From Candidatus Curtissbacteria bacterium (GTDB lineage: Bacteria; Patescibacteria; Microgenomatia; Curtissbacterales; GWA2-41-24), in assembly GCA_030647775.1 (NCBI GenBank), contig JAUSJC010000005.1, forward strand, positions 1 to 64,000: a stretch of DNA of 64,000 nucleotides, read 5' to 3'. The stretch's first letter is position 1. Every line of letters starts with the position of its first letter. Below the pieces are notes generated by a model. The model saw only the letters and a list, made by a program, of their open reading frames with translations. It ran no database searches and had not been told where the DNA came from. The translations under genes were made by a program, and so were the position numbers. Shown piece by piece: positions 1 to 7,470 of the stretch.

Positions 1-1
1 A

Positions 2-1699
2 AAACATGACGGAGCCAGCTTACAAATCAAAAACGAAAACAACAAACTATCTGTTGCTGGCGGAGGCCTGAGCGAGACGGAAAATTATAAGCGAACTAAA
101 AATAAAAATGGTCGAGCGTTTTTTGACGGCGGCGAGACTACCCGCCACTCCGTCATCGTCCTTGGTTCCGGCCCGTATCGTATCGGTTCATCCGTCGAAT
201 TCGACTGGTGCTCGGTAACTTGTGCCCAAACACTCCGGCAAAACGGCGTTGACCCGATCATCATAAACTGCAACCCGGAAACCGTTTCCACCGATTACGA
301 CATGGCCAAAAGGCTTTATTTTGAAGAATTAACCGCCGAAACTGTAAGCGAAATTTACCAAAAAGAAAACCCGAAAGGCGTCATCATTTCCATGGGAGGC
401 CAAACACCAAATAATCTTGTTCTCTCCTTAGCCAAGCAAAAAGTAAAAATCCTCGGTACTTCGCCAGCATCGATAGATGGTGCAGAGGACAGGCACAAAT
501 TCTCAAAACTCTGCGACACCTTGGGCATTGACCAGCCGCTCTGGGCAAAAGTCAAAGGCATTAAAGACGCAGTTACCTTCGCCCAGAAAATCGGCTTTCC
601 GGTTCTTGTTCGGCCTTCCTATGTCCTTTCCGGCGTTGCCTTTAATGTCGCTTTCAACGCGCCCGACCTTGAAAATTACCTCAAAGCCGCTTCAAAAGTT
701 TCTGAAAAATATCCGGTTGTTATCTCTAAATTTATCGAAGGCGCCAAAGAAATCGAGATCGACGCCGTAGCCAGGGAGGGTAAAATCCTAACCTACGCTA
801 TTTCAGAACACGTCGAAAACGCCGGCGTCCATTCGGGCGACGCCACGCTAGTCCTCCCGCCGCAAAAAATTTACGGCCAAACGGAAAAACAAATAGAGGA
901 AATAGCGACCCAAATTGCCAAAAGCCTCAAAATAACCGGCCCTTTTAATATGCAGTTTATTGCTAAAGACAATCGGGTACTGGTTATCGAATGCAATCTC
1001 CGCGCCTCCCGCAGCCTTCCTTTCGTTTCCAAAATCACCGGCGTTAATTTCGCAGAACTGGCAACCCAGGCAATTCTTGCTATCAAGACCGATCTAGTTC
1101 CCAAAAAAGCTTACGAGAATCTGGATTTTGTCGGCGTTAAAGCACCGCAATTCTCCTTCTCCAGAGTTCAAGGCGCCGACCCGGTTTTAAGAGTCGAAAT
1201 GGCCTCAACCGGCGAAGTCGCCTGCTTTGGCGCCGATATCGAAGAAGCATTTTTAAAATCGCAGATAGCGACAGGCACCAAGCTCCCCAAAAAATCCGTC
1301 TTTATCTCCCTTGGCGGAGACGAAAACAAGGTTAAATTTTTGGAAAGCGCCAGGCTTCTGGCCGATTTGGGCCTTAAAATCTACGCTACCACCGGTACAT
1401 CCAAGTTTTTAACTTCCCATGGAATCAAAAACCAAAAACTCCATAAAATCCGCGAAGGCAAAAAGCCGACTGTTGTCGATTATCTGACTACCAAAAAAAT
1501 CGACCTCGTCATTAATGTTTTCGACCCTTATGAAAAAGAGGCCAGCGGTGACGGCTATATCATCCGCCGCACAACAATCGACTGGGGCATTCCGCTTCTG
1601 ACCAATCTCCAAACCGCCGAGCTTTTCGCCCAGGCAATCACCACCAAAAAACTTGCAGATTTAAAAGCCCTTCCGTGGGAAAGTTACGTTCCAATTTAG
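2..1699 (+). CDS. carB: Carbamoyl-phosphate synthase large chain, C-terminal half (5' end outside window)
   Basis: The frame is open from the left edge, so the gene is 5'-partial; 565 residues are visible. It is the second ATP-grasp half of the CPSase large chain, which phosphorylates carbamate for pyrimidine and arginine synthesis, followed by the allosteric MGS-like domain. Landmarks are VLGSGPYRIGSSVEFDW at about residue 54, NCNPETVSTDYD, RPSYVLSG, ISEHVENAGVHSGDAT and IECNLRASRSLPFVSK. The wording (YRIGSSVEFDW, NLRASRS, QFSFSRVQGAD, STGEVACFG) is closer to the CPSase of eukaryotic CAD than to E. coli CarB. The roughly 50 residues before VLGSG lack the usual VDTCAAEF-type linker and look low in complexity, possibly an inserted repeat. 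A GC hairpin with T6 follows 46 bases after the stop. Confidence 0.96.
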   Translation, partial: KHDGASLQIKNENNKLSVAGGGLSETENYKRTKNKNGRAFFDGGETTRHSVIVLGSGPYRIGSSVEFDWCSVTCAQTLRQNGVDPIIINCNPETVSTDYDMAKRLYFEELTAETVSEIYQKENPKGVIISMGGQTPNNLVLSLAKQKVKILGTSPASIDGAEDRHKFSKLCDTLGIDQPLWAKVKGIKDAVTFAQKIGFPVLVRPSYVLSGVAFNVAFNAPDLENYLKAASKVSEKYPVVISKFIEGAKEIEIDAVAREGKILTYAISEHVENAGVHSGDATLVLPPQKIYGQTEKQIEEIATQIAKSLKITGPFNMQFIAKDNRVLVIECNLRASRSLPFVSKITGVNFAELATQAILAIKTDLVPKKAYENLDFVGVKAPQFSFSRVQGADPVLRVEMASTGEVACFGADIEEAFLKSQIATGTKLPKKSVFISLGGDENKVKFLESARLLADLGLKIYATTGTSKFLTSHGIKNQKLHKIREGKKPTVVDYLTTKKIDLVINVFDPYEKEASGDGYIIRRTTIDWGIPLLTNLQTAELFAQAITTKKLADLKALPWESYVPI

Positions 1700-1709
1700 C
1701 TTCAGTTTC

Positions 1710-1738
1710 TTGTTAAATTACCATTAAAATGTTAATAT
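1710..1738 (+). promoter_or_regulatory. Promoter for typA
   Basis: A -35 box TTGTTA (1710-1715), a 17-base spacer and a -10 box TAATAT (1733-1738). The predicted start near 1745 falls exactly where the next hairpin begins, so the typA mRNA would open with that stem-loop. Confidence 0.6.
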
Positions 1739-1745
1739 CGTTTGC

Positions 1746-1768
1746 GCCGCGGATTACGCGGCTTTTTT
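1746..1768 (+). terminator. Terminator-like hairpin between carB and typA
   Basis: A perfect six-pair stem GCCGCG / CGCGGC around loop GATTA, followed by six T (1763-1768). It has the form of an intrinsic terminator for carB. It also lies between the typA promoter and the typA ATG at 1775, so it could act as a 5' leader hairpin or attenuator for typA. Confidence 0.7.
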
Positions 1769-1774
1769 GAAACC

Positions 1775-3652
1775 ATGAACGACATTAGAAACGTTGCTAT
1801 TATTGCCCACGTCGATCACGGCAAAACCACGCTCGTGGATGCCTTACTTCGCCAATCCAAAACTCATCTTGGCAAAGAACAGATGGGGCATGATCTTATC
1901 ATGGATTCAAACGAACTTGAGCGCGAACGCGGCATCACCATTTTTTCCAAAAACGCCAGCGTTATCTGGAAAGGCACCAAGATCAACATCATCGACACTC
2001 CCGGTCATGCCGATTTCGGCGGCGAAGTAGAACGCGTCCTCAAAATGGCCGACGGCTGCCTCTTATTAGTCGATGCCAAAGAAGGCCCCATGCCCCAAAC
2101 CCGCTTTGTCTTAAAACACGCCCTTGAAATGGGCCACAAGGTAATCGTCATCGTCAATAAAATCGATAAATCCGATGCCCGCCCTGATTATGTCGAGGGT
2201 AAAATCTTTGACCTTTTTGTCGAACTTGGTGCCGACGAGGATAATGCCTACTTTGAAACCATTTACGCATCCTCAAAACTTGGCCGCGCCGGCATGGACT
2301 CCGACCTTTCTAAAATGCAGGATATTTCCACGATTTTTGATGAAATCCTGCGCGTCGTTCCGCCGCCTTCAGGCAACCCCGATAAACCCCTGCAAATGCT
2401 TATAACCACAATTTCTGCCGACTCCCACAAAGGCCGCATCGCTACGGGAAGAATTTATAACGGCACCCTAAAATCCGGCCAGGAAGTTACTCATATTTCA
2501 AGAACCGGCGAAAAGAAAAAATATCGCATAACTTCCCTCATTACTTTTGAGGGACTGGACAGGGTCGAAGCCCAAGAAGCCGGCGCCGGCGATATCGCCG
2601 CCATTTCCGGCATCCCCGATATCACAATCGGCGAAACAGTTGCCGATCCCCAAAACCCGCAGGCGCTAGACTTAATCGACATCGAAGAGCCGACAATTAA
2701 TATGACCTTTGCCGTTAACTCCTCACCATTCGGCGGCCGTGAAGGCACTTATAAAACTTCACGCCAGATTAGGGAACGCCTTTATAAAGAATTGGAAACC
2801 GACGTTGCCCTGCGCGTTGAGGACGGCCAAAACGGCGATCCTGCCCTCCGTAGCTCGCAGAGCGAAGGCGGGCAAAGGCCTTCCGTAGCCTCTGGCGAAG
2901 GAGGCTGGATTGTATCCGGCCGCGGCGAACTCCACTTGGCAATTTTAATCGAGCGTCTTCGCCGTGAAGGATATGAATTCCAAGTCTCGCGCCCGAGGGT
3001 CATTGAAAAAATAATAGGTGGCAAAAAATATATACCGTTCGAACGCATTTTCATCGAAGTCCCCGAAGTTTATGGCGGCAGTGTTATGCAAAAAATGGGC
3101 ACCAGGCACGGCCAGCTTGTCGACACCAAGACCGAAAACGGTGTTGCTAACCTTGAATTTATAATCGCTACCCCCGAATTTTTCGGCTACAGAAGCGAGT
3201 TTACCCAGGATACCAAAGGCCTCGGCCTCCTAAATGCCAGTTTTCTGGAATACAGGCCCGATCCCGGTAATATCATCCGCCGCGAACACGGCTCACTCGT
3301 GGCCCACGACGGCGGCACCACCAAATCTTACGGCCTGGTTAATGCCCAGGATAGGGGAGTCCTTTTCATAAATGCCGGTGTCGCGGTTTATAAAGGCCAG
3401 GTTGTCGGCCAAAATTCGCGCGCCGAAGATATCCGTATTAACGTTTGTAAAGAAAAAAACCAGACCAACATGCGCTCAAAAGGGGAAGATGTTGGTGAGC
3501 ATTTTAATGCCCCCCGCGAAATGTCTTTGGAAAACGCCCTGGAATATATCGACGACACCGAACTTGTCGAGGTCACACCCCAAAATATCCGCATCCGCAA
3601 AATTATCCTCGATGAACTTGAAGCCCGCCGCCAAGCCCGCGGCCTAATCTGA
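1775..3652 (+). CDS. typA: Translational GTPase TypA/BipA
   Basis: 625 residues. A ribosome-binding GTPase linked in other bacteria to 50S assembly and growth in cold or stress. The G1 motif AHVDHGKTT, G2 RERGITI, G3 DTPGHADFGGEVER and G4 NKIDK are all present, followed by EF-G-like domains and the BipA-specific C-terminus (NMRSKGEDV). The ATG at 1775 gives the canonical N-terminus MNDIRNVAIIAHVDHGKT; an upstream TTG at 1742 lies inside the hairpin and is less likely. Residues about 351-377, just before SGRGELHL, form a Gly/Ser/Gln-rich insertion absent from ordinary TypA. It is encoded by two imperfect copies of a CCGTAGC...GCGAAGG repeat and leaves the frame intact. Confidence 0.97.
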   Translation: MNDIRNVAIIAHVDHGKTTLVDALLRQSKTHLGKEQMGHDLIMDSNELERERGITIFSKNASVIWKGTKINIIDTPGHADFGGEVERVLKMADGCLLLVDAKEGPMPQTRFVLKHALEMGHKVIVIVNKIDKSDARPDYVEGKIFDLFVELGADEDNAYFETIYASSKLGRAGMDSDLSKMQDISTIFDEILRVVPPPSGNPDKPLQMLITTISADSHKGRIATGRIYNGTLKSGQEVTHISRTGEKKKYRITSLITFEGLDRVEAQEAGAGDIAAISGIPDITIGETVADPQNPQALDLIDIEEPTINMTFAVNSSPFGGREGTYKTSRQIRERLYKELETDVALRVEDGQNGDPALRSSQSEGGQRPSVASGEGGWIVSGRGELHLAILIERLRREGYEFQVSRPRVIEKIIGGKKYIPFERIFIEVPEVYGGSVMQKMGTRHGQLVDTKTENGVANLEFIIATPEFFGYRSEFTQDTKGLGLLNASFLEYRPDPGNIIRREHGSLVAHDGGTTKSYGLVNAQDRGVLFINAGVAVYKGQVVGQNSRAEDIRINVCKEKNQTNMRSKGEDVGEHFNAPREMSLENALEYIDDTELVEVTPQNIRIRKIILDELEARRQARGLI

Positions 3653-3680
3653 TCCGAGCATAATCTCAACTTCCCGAGTG

Positions 3681-3707
3681 TATAATATATTTAGTACGAG
3701 GTATAAT
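3681..3707 (+). promoter_or_regulatory. Paired TATAAT boxes upstream of the small secreted-protein operon
   Basis: Two perfect TATAAT hexamers (3681-3686 and 3702-3707) lie 21 bases apart in an AT-rich gap, 21 bases before the ATG at 3729. No good -35 box is visible for either. Confidence 0.4.
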
Positions 3708-3728
3708 ATACCTAACTGTTAATAAAAA

Positions 3729-4262
3729 ATGATTAGGCGAATTTCTAGCCTTTTGGCAACTTTTTCAATAATCCTCTCGCTTACTGCCGCTCCTGCTTTT
3801 GCCGCCAATGAATCGTCAAAAGCAGCCGGCCGCACCCAGGGACAGCTCCGCGCCTGCCAAGTCAAAGAAAATACAGTCAAACAAAGAGCTAATCGTTTAA
3901 CCAAACTCGCCGCAAACATCGAGACAAAGTTTGATTCCATCGCCGCCAGAGTCGAAAAGTATTACACCACCAAAGTTGTACCAAGCGGCAAAACTGTTTC
4001 AAACTACGACAGTTTAGTTGCTGCTATCGCCGCCAAAAAAACGGCAGTCCAAACTGCGCTATCCACTGCCCAAAACGACGTTAATTCTTTCAGCTGCACC
4101 AGTTCCGACCCCAAAAGCCAACTGCAAACATTCAGGGTTGATATGCAAAATGTTAAAAGCGCCCTCAAGGATTACCGCACCTCAATTAAAAACCTGATCG
4201 TTGCTGTGCGTTCTGTCACGGGGGCTATGGAAAGGGAAAGTACAAAATCCACAAAACCATGA
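3729..4262 (+). CDS. Secreted helical protein of unknown function
   Basis: 177 residues. Residues 1-25 are a clear signal peptide ending AAPAFA-A, so the product should be exported. The rest is Lys/Ala/Thr/Gln-rich, largely predicted helix or coiled coil, with one Cys in the SFSCTSSDPK loop and another near residue 43. No enzyme motif is seen. It begins a short plus-strand operon: its stop overlaps the next start as ATGA at 4259-4262. Similar small signal-peptide helical proteins are common in Patescibacteria; that is recall, not a search result. Function unknown. Confidence 0.8.
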   Translation: MIRRISSLLATFSIILSLTAAPAFAANESSKAAGRTQGQLRACQVKENTVKQRANRLTKLAANIETKFDSIAARVEKYYTTKVVPSGKTVSNYDSLVAAIAAKKTAVQTALSTAQNDVNSFSCTSSDPKSQLQTFRVDMQNVKSALKDYRTSIKNLIVAVRSVTGAMERESTKSTKP

Positions 4263-4513
4263 AACAAAAAGGTACCAGTTTAATATTGACAACAGTTATC
4301 GTTGGAACCATTGTAATTTTAGCTTTGGCTTTACTGCTTTTCCTAAAAGGCGGCACTACCAACACCATCCAAGAGGCTGTTACCCCTCCGAATCAAGCGG
4401 AAATCCAAAATAGCAGCGATCTGGATGCCTCCGCCAGCGATCTGGACATAACAAACATCGATAGCATGGACAACGATTTAAACCTAATCGGCCAGGACGC
4501 CTCGACTTTCTAA
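4259..4513 (+). CDS. Small single-pass membrane protein, acidic tail
   Basis: 84 residues. One hydrophobic helix at about 8-29 (LILTTVIVGTIVILALALLLF) is followed by an acidic Asp/Asn/Ser-rich exposed tail (SDLDASASDLDI). Start and upstream stop overlap by four bases, which suggests translational coupling with the secreted helical protein. No family recognised. Confidence 0.72.
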   Translation: MKQKGTSLILTTVIVGTIVILALALLLFLKGGTTNTIQEAVTPPNQAEIQNSSDLDASASDLDITNIDSMDNDLNLIGQDASTF

Positions 4514-4593
4514 AACGCACGGCCAAAACCGCCAGTCCGCATTATTAAAGTGTATTAATGTCCGCGATCTGCTAAACTGGCGTTATCTAACTT

Positions 4594-4935
4594 ATGTTAT
4601 CTATTCTTTTGACGCTCATCCTAGCATTTGCAATTTCTTTCATTTTTACCATGGACGCCAGCCCGGCAACTTTGTACGTGGGAACCACAACCATAGCCGA
4701 TGTACCCCTGTTTTATATTGTCTTTGCGTCAATTATCATTGGCGTTCTCTTAGCCAGCGTAACCACGATAATAAATTTAATTAAATCCAAACTGACTATT
4801 TTTGGCAAAAACAAAGATCTCAAAAAATCCTATCAAACACAAGACAAGCAGCTGGAAAAAATTGATAAGTTAGAAGAAGAAAAAGTGACTCTCAAAGAGA
4901 AAGCAAAAGAACTCCGATCCCAAAGTACACAATAA
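4594..4935 (+). CDS. LapA-like (DUF1049-type) two-helix membrane protein
   Basis: 113 residues. Two transmembrane segments (about 2-21 and 39-65) flank a short loop, followed by a charged coiled coil (KQLEKIDKLEEEKVTLKEK). Layout and size fit the LapA/YciS domain family, whose E. coli member helps control lipopolysaccharide assembly. A monoderm-like patescibacterium would have no LPS, so the role here is open. The 80 bases upstream contain a long imperfect dyad (CGCCAGT ... ACTGGCG, about 4529-4583). Confidence 0.68.
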   Translation: MLSILLTLILAFAISFIFTMDASPATLYVGTTTIADVPLFYIVFASIIIGVLLASVTTIINLIKSKLTIFGKNKDLKKSYQTQDKQLEKIDKLEEEKVTLKEKAKELRSQSTQ

Positions 4936-4963
4936 TTAACAGTCAGCCAAAAATTACTTGCAA

Positions 4964-4987
4964 TCACTTGTTCCCGCTATGAAACGC
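4964..4987 (-). other. Detached copy of the xer gene tail (distal)
   Basis: On the minus strand this stretch reads A-F-H-S-G-N-K-stop, the same peptide end as the Xer recombinase at 5696-6631 (VFHSGNK-stop). Codons differ: serine AGC here against TCC in the gene, glycine GGG against GGT, stop TGA against TAG. It lies on the far side of the TrpR-like module, in the same orientation as xer. Confidence 0.7.
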
Positions 4988-5067
4988 CGATCTTAATATT
5001 CTTATTTTTGTACATTCGTATCTTTATTACAACTCTTTATTACAACTAAAACTTTTATTCTATTTTC

Positions 5068-5093
5068 TTTTCGATTATTCGAATAATCGAAAA
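5068..5093. promoter_or_regulatory. 26-bp perfect palindrome abutting the stop of TrpR-like gene 1
   Basis: A perfect 26-base palindrome centred on ATTATTCGAATAAT with outer TCG/CGA and A/T arms. The gene's stop codon starts at the next base (5094). The core and its right arm recur in front of the same gene at 5562-5579. A closely related 26-base palindrome lies at 24039-24064. Confidence 0.85.
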
Positions 5094-5552
5094 TTACAAA
5101 GCTTCAAGTTGTCTTTTTCGTCTAGCAATAACCTTACTGGCCTGACTCTTCCTCTGCCAAGCACTAGAACCGTACATTTTCTGCGGCGAAAGCTGGATCA
5201 AAAGTTCCTCGAGGTTATTCCAAAACTTCTGGTTTTTCTCTTGGGCAAGAACGTGTTTAATTGCTTTCTGGTAACCTTGCGCTCCGGTTGAAATTTGTCT
5301 ATGCACCATACCAACAGTCGACTTAGAAACTTTTAACGTTTCATCTATCTCTTCATAATTAAATCCGCGGGCAAGAAGAACAGCAATCGCAAGTCTTTTG
5401 GAAAGCATCACTTGTTCAGTATTAGAAAGCAGACTTTGCAGAAATTCTTTTATCCCAAGAGGGGTCTTAAGAGTAGCCAAGTAATCCCGAAATATCTCAA
5501 AAATCCGTTCTTCGATCTGGGGATTTATCTTCCTTTTTGACACTCGTCCCAT
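5094..5552 (-). CDS. TrpR/YerC-family helix-turn-helix protein, module 1
   Basis: 152 residues from the ATG at 5552. A longer frame from 5582 would translate the upstream palindrome and is rejected. The core LLSNTEQVMLSKRLAIAV followed by NYEEIDETLKVSKSTVG matches the helix-turn-helix fold of the Trp-repressor family. No tryptophan-pocket assignment is attempted. The C-terminus is basic. The gene is bracketed by palindromes at 5068-5093 and 5562-5579, either operators for autoregulation or ends of a mobile unit. Detached copies of the xer tail lie on both sides. Two divergent homologues with the same arrangement are at 12447-12881 and 44758-45189. Confidence 0.85.
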   Translation of the reverse strand: MGRVSKRKINPQIEERIFEIFRDYLATLKTPLGIKEFLQSLLSNTEQVMLSKRLAIAVLLARGFNYEEIDETLKVSKSTVGMVHRQISTGAQGYQKAIKHVLAQEKNQKFWNNLEELLIQLSPQKMYGSSAWQRKSQASKVIARRKRQLEAL

Positions 5553-5561
5553 CCTATACCA

Positions 5562-5579
5562 ATTATTCGAATAATCGAA
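5562..5579. promoter_or_regulatory. Palindrome upstream of TrpR-like gene 1
   Basis: ATTATTCGAATAAT (5562-5575) is a perfect 14-base palindrome. With the following CGAA it repeats the core and right arm of the palindrome at 5068-5093. It lies 10 bases upstream of the ATG at 5552, a natural operator position. Confidence 0.8.
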
Positions 5580-5615
5580 CAAAATGTCAATTAATCAATA
5601 GCACTATTTCAAAAA

Positions 5616-5645
5616 TTATTTATTTCCAGAATGAAAAGCCTTGTA
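5616..5645 (-). other. Detached copy of the xer gene tail (proximal)
   Basis: The minus strand reads Y-K-A-F-H-S-G-N-K-stop, against H-K-V-F-H-S-G-N-K-stop at the end of xer (5696-5725). Most differences are synonymous (TTT/TTC, TCT/TCC, GGA/GGT, AAT/AAC, TAA/TAG). A palindromic repeat at 5648-5693 separates the two copies. Confidence 0.8.
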
Positions 5646-5647
5646 CG

Positions 5648-5693
5648 CCCTTCGACTTCACTTCGCATTCGCTCAGTGTGAACGCTCAGGGTA
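5648..5693. repeat. CCCTGAGCG/AAGTCGAAGGG palindromic repeat
   Basis: The minus strand reads CCCTGAGCG, an inner symmetric stretch, then AAGTCGAAGGG. It lies between the xer stop and the proximal spare xer tail. Shorter members occur inside ruvC (about 10918-10938), inside the citryl-CoA-lyase gene (about 11236-11253) and between efp and pepA (27284-27304). Confidence 0.75.
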
Positions 5694-5695
5694 AA

Positions 5696-6631
5696 CTATT
5701 TGTTACCGGAATGGAAAACCTTGTGAACATTGCGTAATTGCTGATTGGTTACGTGCGTGTAAATCTGCGTCGTAGCCACGTTTTTGTGGCCCAGAAGCTC
5801 CTGAACGCTCCTAAGATCCGCCCCGTTCATCAAAAGGTCTGTGGCAAAGGAATGCCTTAAAACGTGAGGTGAAACTTTCACCGGCAGCCGGGCTTTCCTG
5901 GTATATTTATCGACAACCCGTTGGACAGAACGGGGAGTTAAACGCATCTTCTCGCCGTTTATGGCAGGCGACTGGTTACCAGCGTAGCGGATAAAGAGGG
6001 GACTAAAATTGTCAGATCTTTTGACCAGATATTTTTCCAGCCAAATCGCCGCCCGATCCGAAATAAAAACCACCCTCGGCCGCTGACCCTTACCGATAAC
6101 GCCAAACTCCTTGCGCTCCAAATTAACCTGGTCGCAGTTCAACTTACAAAGCTCCGAGACACGCAAACCTGTTGAAAAAAGCATTTCCATTAGAGCCTTA
6201 TCCCGAAGTCCTCTCTCTTTGGAAACATCAGGCTGTGCTAAAAGTCTTTCCATCTGATCTCGGTCTAAAAACTTCAAACTACGACTTTCGACTTTTGGCA
6301 AATCGATTTTATCCGGCGCCACCACTTTTAAATCCTTTCTTATCAAATACTTGAGGAATGATCTTAGCGCGATAACGTAATAATTTTGGGTGACTTTTTT
6401 AAGGGGTAAATTACCGTTTGGGCTATTAAAATGGGCTAAATACACGCGATATTTACGGACCAAGTCAACAGTTAAATCCTCGGGGCGGGCAATGGGGGAG
6501 TTGGCGAGAGACCACGCACAAAAAATGACAAGATAATGCCGGTAGTCACGGATCGTTAGGGGAGAGAGGTTTCTTTCAATCTCTAAATACTCCAAAAACT
6601 CATCAACAAGTGCGGGCAGATCAAATTGCAT
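5696..6631 (-). CDS. xerD: Tyrosine recombinase, XerC/XerD type
   Basis: 311 residues, full length for the family. The N-terminal SAM-like core-binding domain (LSPLTIRDYRHYL) precedes the catalytic domain with Arg in STGLRVSELCKL, HxxR in SPHVLRHSFATDLL, the second His in LLGHKNVATTQ and the nucleophile Tyr in IYTHVTN. It should cut and rejoin DNA at a dif-like site to resolve chromosome dimers. XerC, XerD or XerA cannot be told apart by eye, so the symbol is tentative. Its tail HSGNK-stop recurs twice downstream, around a palindromic repeat and the TrpR-like module. It is the only integrase-type enzyme in the window. Confidence 0.94.
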   Translation of the reverse strand: MQFDLPALVDEFLEYLEIERNLSPLTIRDYRHYLVIFCAWSLANSPIARPEDLTVDLVRKYRVYLAHFNSPNGNLPLKKVTQNYYVIALRSFLKYLIRKDLKVVAPDKIDLPKVESRSLKFLDRDQMERLLAQPDVSKERGLRDKALMEMLFSTGLRVSELCKLNCDQVNLERKEFGVIGKGQRPRVVFISDRAAIWLEKYLVKRSDNFSPLFIRYAGNQSPAINGEKMRLTPRSVQRVVDKYTRKARLPVKVSPHVLRHSFATDLLMNGADLRSVQELLGHKNVATTQIYTHVTNQQLRNVHKVFHSGNK

Positions 6632-6648
6632 TTTGCGTTAGTCGTTAG

Positions 6649-6682
6649 CCTGCCCGTCAAAGCCTTGGCGTCGGCGGGTCTT
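6649..6682. repeat. CCTGCCCG...CGGCGGG repeat, intergenic copy
   Basis: GCCTGCCCGTCAAAGCC followed by TTGGCGTCGGCGGG is nearly identical to a stretch translated inside rpsF (about 44296-44334), where it encodes extra residues. The same repeat is thus intergenic here and coding there. Confidence 0.75.
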
Positions 6683-6701
6683 TCGTCGTTAGGCGACCTA
6701 A

Positions 6702-6749
6702 TTTTAGGCCCGCAGTCCGAAGGACGAGGACCGCATGGCACTGTATATT
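6702..6749 (+). repeat. Hairpin repeat R, copy 1
   Basis: TTTAGGCCCGCAG, a small TCC/GGA stem, CGAGGACCGC, then the tail CATGGCACTGTATAT. This is one of about nine copies in the window. The inner stem differs between copies but stays paired (TCC/GGA here; TTCTG/CAGAA at 21308; TGC/GCA at 19257). Short complementary arms CGTCGT / ACGACG flank this copy. Confidence 0.8.
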
Positions 6750-6825
6750 GTACGACGCTTTCAGGTTTAAAATCAATAGGCGTTGAATCTAACCCCGCAA
6801 TTCTGCGACATCAAGAATATCCAAT

Positions 6826-6855
6826 TTGACAAACAAAGTAGGAGAATAGTAAATT
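6826..6855 (+). promoter_or_regulatory. Promoter for the 6867 gene
   Basis: A -35 box TTGACA (6826-6831), an 18-base spacer and TAAATT (6850-6855), ending 11 bases before the ATG at 6867. An alternative -10, TATAGG, follows closely. Confidence 0.5.
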
Positions 6856-6866
6856 ATAGGGCTTAA

Positions 6867-7454
6867 ATGACAACGGAAGGCCATCCACTTTATCTAACAG
6901 TTAATCATAATCTTAGCTTCGAGGAATGGGCCCAGCTTAGGAGTTTAAGGGCAGCAAGAATAAGAACGTTCGTTGTCCCAAAACTCGACAGGGATCTTCA
7001 AAGACTTAATAGCCCTGAGGCAACTACATTTGTACAAGAAGCAACACAAGAGCTTGAAGCAATATGCCAAACGAGATTCGTAAGCGGAGACAGGCCTTCT
7101 CCAATTCCCATTTTTGCTATTCTCCAAGAAGACAATGGTACTCACAGATACAATCTAAATGACGGCGGGGGAGAACATAGCGAAGCAACTTTAGCCGCAG
7201 CTCAATTCTTAATTGAAGCACTCTGCCCAGAGCTCGGCTTAGACATGAACAATGATCTAGAAACATTACTCCAAAAAGCCCAAGCCGCAGAAAAGCTGGG
7301 CTACGGCGACGCTTATAATATTGATGCTTATAATATTGATAAGGTTTCTCAACCAAATCACGTACAATTTTCGACAATTTTACCAGGAATAACAATCGGA
7401 TTCAGTTTCTATCCTTCAGGAAGATACATCTCTCTAGCGTGGGAAGTATATTAA
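6867..7454 (+). CDS. Hypothetical protein with a DAYNI-DAYNI duplication
   Basis: 195 residues, apparently cytosolic, with no signal peptide or membrane segment. No family recognised. The middle carries an acidic, His-containing stretch (NLNDGGGEHSEATLAAAQFL). A perfect 15-base tandem duplication (GCTTATAATATTGAT twice, about 7313-7342) repeats DAYNI in frame. The gene has its own promoter and lies 16 bases upstream of pyrH. Its codon choice is more AT-rich and less biased than pyrH's, consistent with an accessory gene. Confidence 0.7.
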   Translation: MTTEGHPLYLTVNHNLSFEEWAQLRSLRAARIRTFVVPKLDRDLQRLNSPEATTFVQEATQELEAICQTRFVSGDRPSPIPIFAILQEDNGTHRYNLNDGGGEHSEATLAAAQFLIEALCPELGLDMNNDLETLLQKAQAAEKLGYGDAYNIDAYNIDKVSQPNHVQFSTILPGITIGFSFYPSGRYISLAWEVY

Positions 7455-7470
7455 CTGCTAAAATAACTTA

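Noticed and set aside
5553..5582. Ten extra N-terminal codons for TrpR-like gene 1
   Set aside because: They translate the upstream palindrome, which is better read as a regulatory or end site. The ATG at 5552 gives a normal start.
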